A stretch of DNA of 64,000 nt from Thermithiobacillus tepidarius DSM 3134 (GTDB taxonomy: Bacteria; Pseudomonadota; Gammaproteobacteria; Acidithiobacillales; Thermithiobacillaceae), in the NCBI RefSeq assembly GCF_000423825.1, contig NZ_AUIS01000003.1, positions 62,001 to 126,000 of the forward strand. Reading direction: 5' to 3'. Numbering within the stretch: the stretch's first letter is position 1; each line of letters opens with the position of its first letter. The notes under the pieces were generated by a model that saw only the letters and a list, made by a program, of their open reading frames with translations, searched no databases and had not been told where the DNA came from. The position numbers and the translations under genes were made by a program. Positions 48,640-57,183 of this stretch are shown here, one piece after another.

Positions 48640-49698
48640 TCAGTTTCTGACCCACTCCAACCGCACGGGGGTATTGGCTGCTATGTCACATGCGGCCTGC
48701 TTGCCAATGATGCTATCCAGGAGCTTTGGAGCCGCGCCAAGCCCCGGCCGGACACTGCGGACTGCTTCCATTGTAATCACATCCCCTGCCTTGAGGTCCT
48801 TTACGAAGTAGAGCGAGCGCCGAAACTGCACATTCCCCTGTTCGCTCGATTTACGTCCGTAGTCCACCTTCCCCAAAGACTCCCACGCCGTTTTGCTATC
48901 CCGGCAGAGCGCTGCGAGTTCTGGGGGTTCGAGGGAAAAGCTGTCATCCGGGCCGCCGCCTTGCCGATCAAGCGTGAAGTGCTTTTCGATAATCGATGCC
49001 CCCAGGGAGACACTCGCGATGGCAGTGGTGTTATCCAGGGTGTGGTCAGACAAACCGGTAACCAGACCAAAACGCTGGATCATGTCAGGGATGGTTCTCA
49101 GGTTGTAGTCAGCGGCCGGGGCCGGATAACCGCTCACGCAATGGAGAATGGCCAGTTCCTTGCAGCCGCCTGCGCGGGCGGCATCGATGGCCTCCTGAAT
49201 CTCATCGACATCGGCCATCCCGGTGGAGATGATCATCGGCTTGCCGGTGCTGGCGACGTACTTGATCAGTGGCAGATCAACGGCCTCGAAGGAGGCGATC
49301 TTGTAGGCCGGGGCGTTGAGGTCTTCAAGCAGGTCGACGGCGGTGTTGTCGAAGGGCGAGCTGAAAAGAGTGATGCCTAGTTTGCGGGCATGCTCGAACA
49401 GCGGCTTGTGCCAGTCCCAGGGCATGTGGGCTTCCTGATACAGCTCGTACAGGGTGCGACCATGCCAAAGCCCACCGTGGATCTTGAAGTCTTCACTGTC
49501 GCAATCAAGTGTGATCGTATCCGGACGGTAGGTTTGCAGCTTGACCGCATCGGCTCCGGCTCTTTGGGCTTCCTCGATGACGCGCAAGGCAGTTTGGAGT
49601 TGTCCATTGTGGTTGGCGGACAGTTCGGCGATGACGTAGGGTGGTGCGTCTGCGGCAATGCGGTGTCCGGCAATGCGGATTTCTGGGAGGTTGGACAT
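48640..49698 (-). CDS. pseI: Pseudaminic acid synthase
   Basis: Condenses the 2,4-diacetamido-altrose intermediate with PEP to give pseudaminic acid. The 352-residue NeuB-family TIM barrel has VIAELSANHNGQ, VKLQTYRPDTIT, LFSSPFDNTAVDLLEDL and the late GASIIEKHFTLDR, followed by a SAF domain. Full pse context supports pseudaminic rather than sialic or legionaminic acid. Confidence 0.95.
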   Translation of the reverse strand: MSNLPEIRIAGHRIAADAPPYVIAELSANHNGQLQTALRVIEEAQRAGADAVKLQTYRPDTITLDCDSEDFKIHGGLWHGRTLYELYQEAHMPWDWHKPLFEHARKLGITLFSSPFDNTAVDLLEDLNAPAYKIASFEAVDLPLIKYVASTGKPMIISTGMADVDEIQEAIDAARAGGCKELAILHCVSGYPAPAADYNLRTIPDMIQRFGLVTGLSDHTLDNTTAIASVSLGASIIEKHFTLDRQGGGPDDSFSLEPPELAALCRDSKTAWESLGKVDYGRKSSEQGNVQFRRSLYFVKDLKAGDVITMEAVRSVRPGLGAAPKLLDSIIGKQAACDIAANTPVRLEWVRN

Positions 49699-49707
49699 GG
49701 GATTCTC

Positions 49708-50229
49708 TCAGTCAGTCGTCTGCCATTCGGAGGCCAGCAACCCGAAGCAAAGCACATCATGGAAGCGCTGTCCGTCATGGTGCTGATCGCGGAGCAGTCC
49801 TTCCTGCTCAAATCCAAGGGCGCGATGAAAACGAATGGATGGTTCGTTGTAGGCCAGAGCCTGGCCGCAGAGCTTGTGCAATCCGAGCTGTTCGAAGGCA
49901 TAGCACAACGCGGCCTGCCCGAGGCGCCGCCCTGTCCCCTTCGGGGCATCGGGTGCTGCGTAGAAGCCCCATTCGGCAATGGGAGCGCCACGCGGCTGAT
50001 GCAGTTGAACAAAACCCATTGGATCCTCATGTACGTCGAAGATCAGCAGGTGTTTCTCGGGGTCCCTTGAGGCCTGCTCGAACCAGCGCTGATGTTCAGA
50101 CAGGGTGATCTCGTGATTGGTGTACATGTAGCGACGGACATCCGGATGGTTGCGCCAGGAGAGTACCCGTTGCAGATCATCGGATGTCATCAAGCGCATA
50201 CGATCCTGGATGCTGGGGGCCTGCATCAT
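49708..50229 (-). CDS. pseH: UDP-4-amino-4,6-dideoxy-AltNAc N-acetyltransferase
   Basis: A GNAT acetyltransferase of 173 residues for the third step of pseudaminic acid synthesis. It has RVLSWRNHPDVRRYMY at the start and the acetyl-CoA region GTGRRLGQAAL with NEPSIRFHRALGF. It overlaps pseG by ATGA and lies 9 bases before pseI. Confidence 0.93.
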   Translation of the reverse strand: MMQAPSIQDRMRLMTSDDLQRVLSWRNHPDVRRYMYTNHEITLSEHQRWFEQASRDPEKHLLIFDVHEDPMGFVQLHQPRGAPIAEWGFYAAPDAPKGTGRRLGQAALCYAFEQLGLHKLCGQALAYNEPSIRFHRALGFEQEGLLRDQHHDGQRFHDVLCFGLLASEWQTTD

Positions 50230-51350
50230 GCCCGGAACGCCATGTACTGGAGCGCCCGCTCGGTGCCATGACCATCGGTGATCGCGCGCGCGTTGCGGCT
50301 CATCTCAACCAGGTGTCCGTCTCTCAGCAGTGCGTGCAGGGCGGGTGCCAGTTGCTCCTGGAGGTCTGCGGGCCCCCCGAGTGTCAGCGCAGCCCCGCTG
50401 TTGTGGAGCGTGCGCGCTCCTGCCAACTGGTTCTCTGCCAGCACTACGAGCAGAGTGGGCAGCCCCAGGCAGCAACGCTCCCATGATGTACTGCCGCCCG
50501 CACCAATGGCGAGATCGCTGTCAGTCATGACCTGGGCCATTTCAGTGACATTGACTTTCACCTCGGTCGGCCAGGGCATGGTGGCTGCGAGGGCGCGCAC
50601 CTGCTCGAGCCACGGCGCCTGCGCACCCATGACCACGCTGATCTGGCAGTCGTCAGGTAGCGGGCTGGCCTTCAGGGCTTCGAGCACCTTGCCGGTAGCA
50701 TTGGGCTGGTCGATGCCGCCCATGGTGATGAGCAGGCGTTTCAGTGCCGGTGTCTGGCGCCGCTGCAGGCTGTATTCGCGCAGGGCGGCGAACTCGGGAC
50801 GCAGCAAGGCATATTGAGGTCCAATGAGGCGCTGGCAATGTGCGGGCACCAGCGCTTCGTAGTCGCCCGGTTCGCGCCCCAGGTTCTGATCGAGCAGCAG
50901 GTCACAGACATGGGGACGATCGGCCAGGTCGTCGATGACCATGAGCTTCTGATAGCAGCCTTGCAGTGCCTGTTCCCAACGGCCGTCGAGGGCGTAGTGG
51001 TCGACCACGAGCCAGTCCGGCTCATCTTCATCGAGGATGGCCCTGGTTTCCGCCGCATCCATTTCCCAGGGGCAACCCAACCAGTGGGCATGATGGGGAT
51101 GGTCCATGGCCTGCGGCTCTCCTCGCATCGCGAGCGCGCTCGCTCCTATAGGGAGTGCATGGACGGGGTAACCTTTGCCGCGGATGTGCTCGATCAGGTG
51201 GCCGGGGTGTTCGCGGCAGATGAAGCAGCATTCCGCACCACTGGCGGCGAGGGCGTCGGCAAGAGTCAGGCAGCGCATGACGTGGCCGGTGCCGATATCG
51301 AGCGAGGCGTCGACACGGAAGACCACGGACATGGGGCGGTTTGCCGTCAT
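50226..51350 (-). CDS. pseG: UDP-2,4-diacetamido-altropyranose hydrolase, with an in-frame REP
   Basis: Removes UDP from the diacetamido sugar. The 374-residue GT-B-like hydrolase has FRVDASLDIGTGHVMRCLTL at the start and AIGAGGSTSWERCCLGLPTL late. Around residues 67-75 (PIGASALAMRG) the codons are a REP. The ATG at 51350 overlaps the pseF stop (ATGA); the upstream frame to 51488 is a shadow of pseF. Confidence 0.94.
   Translation of the reverse strand: MTANRPMSVVFRVDASLDIGTGHVMRCLTLADALAASGAECCFICREHPGHLIEHIRGKGYPVHALPIGASALAMRGEPQAMDHPHHAHWLGCPWEMDAAETRAILDEDEPDWLVVDHYALDGRWEQALQGCYQKLMVIDDLADRPHVCDLLLDQNLGREPGDYEALVPAHCQRLIGPQYALLRPEFAALREYSLQRRQTPALKRLLITMGGIDQPNATGKVLEALKASPLPDDCQISVVMGAQAPWLEQVRALAATMPWPTEVKVNVTEMAQVMTDSDLAIGAGGSTSWERCCLGLPTLLVVLAENQLAGARTLHNSGAALTLGGPADLQEQLAPALHALLRDGHLVEMSRNARAITDGHGTERALQYMAFRA
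51126..51151 (-). repeat. REP element inside pseG
   Basis: On the minus strand the segment reads AGGAGCGAGCGCGCTCGCGATG, a REP stem with its tail. It encodes GASALAM within pseG and keeps the frame. Confidence 0.75.
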
Positions 51351-52042
51351 GCCTCGGCCTCCTTCATGGCCTTGAACAGCCACTCGGCACGCTCCCAGTC
51401 CTCGGGGGTGTCGATGTCCTGCACCCTGTAGCGCGGGAGGATCACGGGCGCAGCGGCCGGGGAGAAGATTGGCTTGCCCACCAGCCATGCCGTGCTTTGG
51501 CCCCAGTAGAACTGGCCGGCATCGTGGTAGGCCTCCTCCAGATCCTGCGAGCGGGTGTTGAAGTGTTCGGGCTGGAACATTTCCACCCGGCCTTCCGCCG
51601 TGAGCCGAAGGGCGCGCTGGATGGGGAAGTCGTAGCTGGTGACGGGAAAGGCGTACTCACAGTCGGCCGTGTCCAGGATCTCAAGGCCTTTTCGGATATC
51701 GTCACTGCGGACAAACGGCGCTGTTGCGTAGATGCAGCAGACCTGTTTGGGCGCTGTTCCCTGGCGCTGGAACCACTCGATGGCATGGCGGATGACCGGG
51801 ATGGTTCCGGTGTGGTCATCCGACAGTTCGGCGGGGCGCATGAAGGGCACGGCTGCTCCATGGGCTCGGGCGACCTCGGCAATCTCGGCGTCATCCGTGG
51901 AGACGACCACCTGGTCGAAGCAGCCACTCTGCAGCGCCGCCTCGATCGACCAGGCGATCATCGGCTTGCCGCCGAAGGGCCTGATGTTCTTGTGCGGGAT
52001 GCGCTTGCTGCCACCGCGGGCAGGGATGATGGCGAGCCTCAT
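51347..52042 (-). CDS. pseF: Pseudaminic acid cytidylyltransferase
   Basis: Activates pseudaminic acid to CMP-Pse. The 231-residue product begins MRLAIIPARGGSKRIPHKNI and carries VVVSTDDAEIAEVA, and ATAPFVRSDDI, as in CMP-sugar synthetases. Coupled with pseG and pseC by ATGA overlaps. Confidence 0.95.
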   Translation of the reverse strand: MRLAIIPARGGSKRIPHKNIRPFGGKPMIAWSIEAALQSGCFDQVVVSTDDAEIAEVARAHGAAVPFMRPAELSDDHTGTIPVIRHAIEWFQRQGTAPKQVCCIYATAPFVRSDDIRKGLEILDTADCEYAFPVTSYDFPIQRALRLTAEGRVEMFQPEHFNTRSQDLEEAYHDAGQFYWGQSTAWLVGKPIFSPAAAPVILPRYRVQDIDTPEDWERAEWLFKAMKEAEA

Positions 52043-53199
52043 GCCTGGAGCACCTTCTTCAGGGTCGTTATGACATGATCCTGCTGCGCTTCGGTCAGGG
52101 TCGGATACATGGGCAGACTGATGGCCTCGGCGTAGTAGCGCTCGGCTTCGGGGTAGTTACCGAGCCTGAAACCCATGCGCTGGTAGTAGGGCTGGGTGTG
52201 CACGGGGATGTAGTGCAGATTGACGCCGATGCCCTGTTCTCTCAATGCCTCGAAAACTTCGCGATGGGACTTGCCGATCTTATCCAGTTTAAGGCGGATT
52301 ACATAGAGGTGCAGGCCGGAGTAGCTGTCCGGGTGCTGCCAGGGAAGCGTCAGGGGCAGATCGGCGAGTTGCTCGTCATAGCGCTCAGCCAGGGCATGGC
52401 GGCGGCTTACATACTCATCCAGGCGTTCCATCTGGCTGAGGCCTAGGGCGGCCTGCAGTTCGGTCATGCGGTAGTTGAAGCCCAGATCGATTTGCTGGTA
52501 GTACCACGGGCCCTCGGGTGCCTGAGTCATCTGCACCGGGTCACGGGTGATGCCGTGGCTGCGCAGCAGTGCCATGCGGTGCGCTAGTTCATCATCATTG
52601 GTCAGGGCCATACCGCCCTCGGCGGTAGTGATGATCTTTACCGGGTGGAAGCTGAAGATGGTGATATCGCTGTAGCGGCCATTGCCGACGGGCTCGCCCC
52701 GATACTTGCCACCGATGGCGTGCGAGGCGTCCTCGATGATGCGAAAGCCAAAGCGCTGGCTCAGGGCGTGGATGGCCTGCATGTCGCAGGGCTGGCCGGC
52801 CAGGTGGACGGGCACCACGATCTTCGGCAACCGGCCTTCCCGCTCTGCCTCGATCAGCTTGTGCTCCAGGGCTTGCGGGCAAAGATTGTAGTTACGCGGG
52901 TCGATGTCGACGAAATCCACCTCAGCCCCGCAGTACAGGCCGCAGTTGGCCGAGGCGACGAAGGTAACGGGGCTGGTCCAGAGCCGGTCACCCGGCCCAA
53001 GACCGATGGCCAGACAAGCGATGTGCAGGGCCGAGGTGGCGCTGTTGACGGCGACAGCATGCTGCGCACCGCAGTATTCGGCCACTGCCTTCTCGAAACG
53101 CGGCACTACGGGACCCTGGGTGAGATAGTCCGAACGCAGCACATCCACGACAGCCTGGATGTCAGATTCGGAGATATCCTGTCGACCATAGGGGATCAT
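52039..53199 (-). CDS. pseC: UDP-4-amino-4,6-dideoxy-AltNAc aminotransferase
   Basis: A PLP enzyme of the DegT/DnrJ/EryC1 family, second step of the pathway. The 386-residue product has NSATSALHIACLAIGLGPGD, DIDPRNYN, IEDASHAIGGKYRG and the Schiff-base lysine in TIFSFHPVKIITTAEGGM. It starts 3 bases after the pseB stop. Confidence 0.95.
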   Translation of the reverse strand: MIPYGRQDISESDIQAVVDVLRSDYLTQGPVVPRFEKAVAEYCGAQHAVAVNSATSALHIACLAIGLGPGDRLWTSPVTFVASANCGLYCGAEVDFVDIDPRNYNLCPQALEHKLIEAEREGRLPKIVVPVHLAGQPCDMQAIHALSQRFGFRIIEDASHAIGGKYRGEPVGNGRYSDITIFSFHPVKIITTAEGGMALTNDDELAHRMALLRSHGITRDPVQMTQAPEGPWYYQQIDLGFNYRMTELQAALGLSQMERLDEYVSRRHALAERYDEQLADLPLTLPWQHPDSYSGLHLYVIRLKLDKIGKSHREVFEALREQGIGVNLHYIPVHTQPYYQRMGFRLGNYPEAERYYAEAISLPMYPTLTEAQQDHVITTLKKVLQA

Positions 53200-53202
53200 G
53201 GT

Positions 53203-54201
53203 TCAGATCTTGCCGATTTTACTGTGATTCTGGGCAATCCAGGCACGCAAGGTCTCGATGCACATCCACTCGGTATTGTTGTCCGAGCAGTAGGTAAAAT
53301 CTGGCATGACCTTCTGCCCGCCATTGATGCGGACTGGATCCTCACTCCAGTTGTGAATCGCCGGCAGTATTTTGTAATAATCCGCGTATTCGTAAGTATG
53401 CGGTGCATCCTCGGCGCCAATCATCTGCTCATGGAGCTTTTCACCCGGCCGGATGCCGATGATCGCCTGGCGCGCATCCGGCGCAACGGCCCGCGCGATA
53501 TCGGTCACTTTCATGGAGGGGATCTTTTTGACGTAGATCTCGCCGCCGATCATATCTTCAAAGGCGTGCCAGACGAGCTTGACCGCCTGCTCCAGCGTAA
53601 TCATGAAGCGCGTCATGCGCTCATCGGTGATCGGCAGTTCGCCTTGATCGGCAATGGACAGGAAAAAAGGGATGACCGACCCGCGTGAGCCCATGACGTT
53701 GCCGTAACGCACCACGGCGAAGCGGGTGTCCTCGCTGCCGGCATACGAGTTGCCGGCGACAAAAAGCTTATCTGACGCCAGCTTGGTTGCGCCATACAGG
53801 TTCGCGGGACTGCTGGCCTTGTCAGTCGATAGGGCCACCACCCGCTTGACGCCCTGGTCAATGCAGGCATCGATGAGGTTCATGGCGCCATTGATATTGG
53901 TCTTGACGCACTCGAAGGGATTGTATTCCGCCGTCGGCACGATTTTGGTGGCGGCCGCGTGGACGACATAGTCGATGCCGTGAAGCGCGCGCGCGAGGCG
54001 GTCCTTGTCGCGCACGTCACCAATGAAGAAACGCACGCGCTCATCCTTGCCATAGAGTTTGGCCATCTCCCACTGCTTCATCTCATCACGCGAGTAGATC
54101 ACTAAGCGACGCGGATTGTACTTGGCCAGCGTCATCGGCACAAAGGTGTGCCCAAATGAGCCCGTGCCGCCTGTAACGAGGATGGATTTGTTAGTCAGCA
54201 T
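53203..54201 (-). CDS. pseB: UDP-N-acetylglucosamine 4,6-dehydratase (inverting)
   Basis: First step of pseudaminic acid synthesis. The 332-residue SDR has VTGGTGSFGHTF at the start, the catalytic YGATKLASDKL, and the small-group layout (MKQWEMAKLYGKDERVRFF) of PseB/FlaA1. First gene of the sugar pathway, 18 bases after the regulator. Confidence 0.96.
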   Translation of the reverse strand: MLTNKSILVTGGTGSFGHTFVPMTLAKYNPRRLVIYSRDEMKQWEMAKLYGKDERVRFFIGDVRDKDRLARALHGIDYVVHAAATKIVPTAEYNPFECVKTNINGAMNLIDACIDQGVKRVVALSTDKASSPANLYGATKLASDKLFVAGNSYAGSEDTRFAVVRYGNVMGSRGSVIPFFLSIADQGELPITDERMTRFMITLEQAVKLVWHAFEDMIGGEIYVKKIPSMKVTDIARAVAPDARQAIIGIRPGEKLHEQMIGAEDAPHTYEYADYYKILPAIHNWSEDPVRINGGQKVMPDFTYCSDNNTEWMCIETLRAWIAQNHSKIGKI

Positions 54202-54219
54202 GCAGTTCCTTCGGATACA

Positions 54220-54705
54220 TTATGATTTATGGGCGCCGCCAGCGCTGGCAGGCATTCTCGCCCTGCTCTCTTCAAGAGGATTCTGTGCGTTGTATTGCAC
54301 TTCCACACGAAGGTGCTCAATCTCCGCACGGAGCGCATCGAACTCCGCCATCTTGCGCTGCAGAAAGCTTACAGTGACGCGGGCCTTCTCCTCGATGCCA
54401 CTAGGGGTCAGCAGATAGGCGTAGGTGGCGCGCTTGTCAGGGTTACGGCGGAAGTTGCCGGCCTTGACCCAACCCTTGGCGATGAGGGCCTTCAGGCAGT
54501 AGTTGGTCTTGCCGAGACTGATGCCGAGCTGGCTGGCGAGTTCGCGCTGGGAGATGTGCGGGCGCTCGTTGAGCAAGCGCAGGAGCTGGTAACGGGTGGC
54601 GTCGTCCAGGACGGCGGGCACAGCGGCGGCTTGATCCGGCCCCTGATGCGGGCTGATTTGCTGGGTAACAGGCTGCTGCGGTGTGCTGGGCATGGCGACG
54701 TTCAT
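54220..54705 (-). CDS. MarR-like EPS-associated transcriptional regulator
   Basis: A winged-helix regulator of 161 residues with [20 protein letters not shown] and [20 protein letters not shown] (helix-turn-helix), then a long C-terminal helix ([20 protein letters not shown]). The type is often the first gene of exopolysaccharide loci, as here. It probably controls the pse/wzx/wzy run. An ATG at 54693 is a possible later start. Confidence 0.88.
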   Translation of the reverse strand: MNVAMPSTPQQPVTQQISPHQGPDQAAAVPAVLDDATRYQLLRLLNERPHISQRELASQLGISLGKTNYCLKALIAKGWVKAGNFRRNPDKRATYAYLLTPSGIEEKARVTVSFLQRKMAEFDALRAEIEHLRVEVQYNAQNPLEESRARMPASAGGAHKS

Positions 54706-54754
54706 CCGGTGAACATCGCAGGATTTAAACAGCTTGAGGCGGTGGCGTCAACCG

Positions 54755-54799
54755 GGCGGCGGCGCGGATGGTGTCGATCTGCTCGGGAGTCAGACGCAT
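54755..54799 (-). pseudogene. Relic of a nucleotidyltransferase gene start (copy 1)
   Basis: On the minus strand the ATG at 54799 starts MRLTPEQIDTIRAAA, the same as the intact genes at 56635 and 58597, then leaves the family. The upstream bases GGAATACCTCGCT also match those before the intact gene at 56635. Only 15 codons remain. Confidence 0.75.
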
Positions 54800-54883
54800 G
54801 GGAATACCTCGCTATCGGATTTTATGATTGAAACAGGCCGACACAGACGGGTCAAGAAGATTGCAACAAGCCCCCATGCGATA

Positions 54884-54896
54884 TATCATTTTGATA
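54884..54896 (+). promoter_or_regulatory. Inverted repeat at the vapB promoter
   Basis: TATCA and TGATA with a 3-base centre lie in an AT-rich segment 23 bases before the vapB start, which has a GGAGGG site. A candidate operator for VapB; the -35 and -10 boxes are not clear. Confidence 0.45.
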
Positions 54897-54918
54897 CATA
54901 TCACCTGGAGGGTTTTGC

Positions 54919-55164
54919 ATGGATATTGCAAAGGTGTTCTGGACTGGCCGCTCGCAGGCGGTCAGACTGCCCAAGGATTTCCGCTTCGATGCGGACACGG
55001 TGCGTATTCGTCGCCATGGGAGTGCGGTGATTCTGGAGCCAATCGCGAAAGATTGGGCCTGGCTGGATGCCATTGCTGGCAGTCTGGATGAGGATTTCGT
55101 GCAGGCTGCGAGCGAGCAGCCCGATCCGCAGGACCGCCCAGGGCTGGATTCTTTGTTCCAATGA
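54919..55164 (+). CDS. VapB-type antitoxin (AbrB-like)
   Basis: An 81-residue swapped-hairpin AbrB-type protein with VFWTGRSQAVRLPKDFRF, the typical VapB DNA-binding start, and an acidic tail for toxin binding. It overlaps the toxin gene by ATGA. Confidence 0.93.
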   Translation: MDIAKVFWTGRSQAVRLPKDFRFDADTVRIRRHGSAVILEPIAKDWAWLDAIAGSLDEDFVQAASEQPDPQDRPGLDSLFQ

Positions 55165-55559
55165 GCCGCTATCTGCTCGATACCAATATCATCATCGCCT
55201 TGTTGAAGGATCGCGACTCACCTCCCTCGCTGCGCGTGCGCCAGCACAGGCCCAGCGAAATCTGCATTTCTTCGATTGTCCTGCATGAACTCTTCTATGA
55301 CGCTTTCAAGAGCCAGCGCACGGCACGCAATGTCGCCCTGGTCGAGAGCCTGCGCTTTGAAGTGCTGGACTTCGACCCGGAAGATGCGCGGCAGGCTGGC
55401 GAGATCCGGGCCATTCTCGCCCTGGGTGGAACACCGATCGGGCCGTATGACGTTTTGATTGCGGGCCAGGCGAAGGCGCGCGATTTGATTCTGGTGACGC
55501 ACAATACCGCTGAGTTTGGGCGGATGCCGGGGTTGCGTGTCGAGGATTGGGAGGGCTGA
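55161..55559 (+). CDS. VapC-type PIN-domain ribonuclease toxin
   Basis: A 132-residue PIN protein with the acidic residues in YLLDTNIII, SSIVLHELFY, and IGPYDVLIAGQA, followed by THNTAEF. All expected catalytic acids are visible, so it looks intact. VapC enzymes cut tRNA or rRNA; the target is unknown. Confidence 0.93.
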   Translation: MSRYLLDTNIIIALLKDRDSPPSLRVRQHRPSEICISSIVLHELFYDAFKSQRTARNVALVESLRFEVLDFDPEDARQAGEIRAILALGGTPIGPYDVLIAGQAKARDLILVTHNTAEFGRMPGLRVEDWEG

Positions 55560-55630
55560 GCCGTCCGTCAGACCGGGGCGGTTTCGAGTAGGTGGCGCGG
55601 GTGTCTGTTGCAGCTTGCTTCGTCCTGCGC

Positions 55631-55642
55631 AATACTTGTATT
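55631..55642 (+). promoter_or_regulatory. Palindromic operator candidate before the RHH antitoxin
   Basis: AATACTTGTATT is a near-perfect palindrome (AATAC, 2-base centre, GTATT). A possible promoter TTGCTT (55615) with TATTAC (55639) at 18 bases would overlap it. Usual for self-regulated relBE/parDE modules. Confidence 0.5.
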
Positions 55643-55665
55643 ACATAGTTTCAGGAGGAGGCAAT

Positions 55666-55893
55666 ATGGCTATCTCAATCCGGTTGCCCGAGGACGTGGA
55701 AACCCGGCTTGACCAGTTGGCGCTTCTGACCGGGCGCAGTAAGAGCTTTTATATCCGCGAGGCACTGGTGCAGCACTTGGACGACTTGGAAGACCTGTAC
55801 CTGGCCGAGCGCGAGCTGGAAGAAATCAGAGCGGGCCGAGCCGAAACCACACCGCTTGAAGACGTGATGAAGCGCTATGGCGTGGAAGGTTGA
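55666..55893 (+). CDS. RelB/ParD-type ribbon-helix-helix antitoxin
   Basis: A 75-residue protein with the RHH start MAISIRLPEDVETRLDQLAL and TGRSKSFYIREALVQHL, then an acidic tail. The ATG at 55666 has a strong AGGAGGAGG site; the longer frame from 55516 is not used. It overlaps the toxin gene by 17 bases. Confidence 0.92.
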   Translation: MAISIRLPEDVETRLDQLALLTGRSKSFYIREALVQHLDDLEDLYLAERELEEIRAGRAETTPLEDVMKRYGVEG

Positions 55894-56146
55894 ACTGTCG
55901 TCTCAGGCTCAAAAAGATCTTGATCAGCTCGATCCACAGATTGCACGCCGAATCTTGAAGTTCCTCTCTGAGCGCGTGGCGCGTCTGGATGATCCGCGTG
56001 CAATCGGGGAGGCGCTCAAGGGGTCACGCCTGGGTGAATTCTGGAAATACCGTGTAGGTGACTATCGGCTCATTGCCAGCATAGAGGATGGCAGGCTGAC
56101 AGTGCTCATCGTGCGCATCGGTAATCGCCGCGAGGTGTACCGCTGA
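55877..56146 (+). CDS. RelE/ParE-family toxin
   Basis: An 89-residue RelE-fold protein: VELSSQAQKDLDQLDPQIAR, ALKGSRLGEFWKYRVGDYRL and the C-terminal VLIVRIGNRREVYR, with the Arg/Tyr residues typical of the active site. It seems intact. Its stop lies 17 bases before a nucleotidyltransferase relic on the other strand. Confidence 0.93.
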   Translation: MAWKVELSSQAQKDLDQLDPQIARRILKFLSERVARLDDPRAIGEALKGSRLGEFWKYRVGDYRLIASIEDGRLTVLIVRIGNRREVYR

Positions 56147-56339
56147 AACGCGCTGCAACGAAAGTGGCGCGGATGGTGTCGATCTGCTCGGGATACTGCT
56201 CCAGAGCTTTCACCCAGGCGCCATTGACTGGCTGGGAGAACACGCGGCCCAGGCTGTAGGCGAGGTGTTTGCCTTCATGCCGAACCAGTCCGAGCGTATC
56301 GAGAAAGCGGGTTCGCGGCAGGCGGTCTTCGGTGCTCAT
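56106..56339 (-). CDS. Truncated HEPN-like toxin fused to a nucleotidyltransferase relic
   Basis: A 77-residue frame. The first ~50 residues (RLPRTRFLDTLGLVRHEGKH, YSLGRVFSQPVNGAWVKALE) look like the start of a HI0074-type HEPN protein; compare the intact one at 57807. After LEQYPE it continues PEQIDTIRAT, which is the nucleotidyltransferase relic (56164-56191), and then runs into antisense of relE. The catalytic half is missing. It is still coupled to the nucleotidyltransferase gene by ATGA. Probably non-functional. Confidence 0.6.
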   Translation of the reverse strand: MSTEDRLPRTRFLDTLGLVRHEGKHLAYSLGRVFSQPVNGAWVKALEQYPEQIDTIRATFVAARFSGTPRGDYRCAR

Positions 56340-56635
56340 AAGGGCACACCCTCATGCAAAGCGCGTTCGTGAATCGGCTGGCGCGGTACATTGGGATCGA
56401 GCACCAGGGCATCGATGGGCTGATCGCCCAAACGCAACTGCAAGCGGGCCACGAAGCCTAGCCGTTTGCGTTCCCGATCCGGAATGCTGGTATCGGAAGA
56501 AATCAGTAGGTCGAGATCCCCGCCCCTGAGGTGATCATCCACGCGCGAGCCGAACAGCCAGACGCGCGCCTCTGGGCCGAAGGTCTCGCGGGCGGTGGCG
56601 CGGATGGTGTCGATCTGCTCGGGAGTCAGGCGCAT
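56336..56635 (-). CDS. Nucleotidyltransferase-domain antitoxin (MNT)
   Basis: A 99-residue protein starting MRLTPEQIDTIRATARETFG, with VWLFGSRVDDHLRGGDLDLL (Gly-Ser at 29-30, Asp40 and Asp42). It is intact, but the toxin gene behind it is truncated. The first 16 codons are the source of the relic copies seen nearby. The 60 bases upstream resemble those in front of the gene at 58597. Confidence 0.9.
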   Translation of the reverse strand: MRLTPEQIDTIRATARETFGPEARVWLFGSRVDDHLRGGDLDLLISSDTSIPDRERKRLGFVARLQLRLGDQPIDALVLDPNVPRQPIHERALHEGVPL

Positions 56636-56694
56636 GGGAATACCTCGCTCACTTCTGTTTTTCTATACTATACCGAATTTGCAATTGAAGCCGC

Positions 56695-56742
56695 CCGGGC
56701 TGTGGCGCGGATGGTGTCGATCTGCTCGGGGCTCAGGCGCAT
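56695..56742 (-). pseudogene. Relic of a nucleotidyltransferase gene start (copy 3)
   Basis: On the minus strand the ATG at 56742 begins MRLSPEQIDTIRATAR and then passes directly into the 60-base upstream region of the intact gene at 56635. So the relic lies head-to-tail with a full copy. Confidence 0.78.
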
Positions 56743-56784
56743 GGGGGCGCTTCAATTATTTCGATCATTATTCGTCGGGAAGAA

Positions 56785-57183
56785 TCACGCGACGGGCAGT
56801 TTCCACCACGAACCGGCATCATGAATGGCCCGTTCGGCATCCGAGCGGGTGTATTCTTCCGTAGGAATGAAATCAATGTCGCCGTAAAAGGCGAATTCCC
56901 GCTCCTTGCGCAACCACTTGGAGATTGCCGCCAGTTGCTGGAGGTCGCTACCGGATACGGTGGGAAAGTGTTCCGCGTGGTCGATCAACAGCGGCCCCAC
57001 GTCGTGCCATTTCGGCGGGTCGATGCCCACCTGGCGCAACATGCCTTTGAGGGCGAGTTCGACCATCTCCTGGGCTTCGCGCACGACGTCGGAAAAAGCG
57101 TCTTCTTCCAGCAAAACCTCCAGCACCCGACGGCGTTTGATGGCTTTTTCCATATAGCTGCGGGCCAGGGTGACATGCATCAT
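56785..57183 (-). CDS. HEPN-domain protein
   Basis: A 132-residue HEPN protein with ARSYMEKAIKRRRVLEVLLE and VREAQEMVELALKGMLRQVG. In place of the RX4-6H box it has KEREFAFYGD, the variant seen in many MNT-coupled HEPN proteins. Follows its nucleotidyltransferase with an ATGA overlap, so it is a normal antitoxin-toxin pair. Confidence 0.88.
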   Translation of the reverse strand: MMHVTLARSYMEKAIKRRRVLEVLLEEDAFSDVVREAQEMVELALKGMLRQVGIDPPKWHDVGPLLIDHAEHFPTVSGSDLQQLAAISKWLRKEREFAFYGDIDFIPTEEYTRSDAERAIHDAGSWWKLPVA

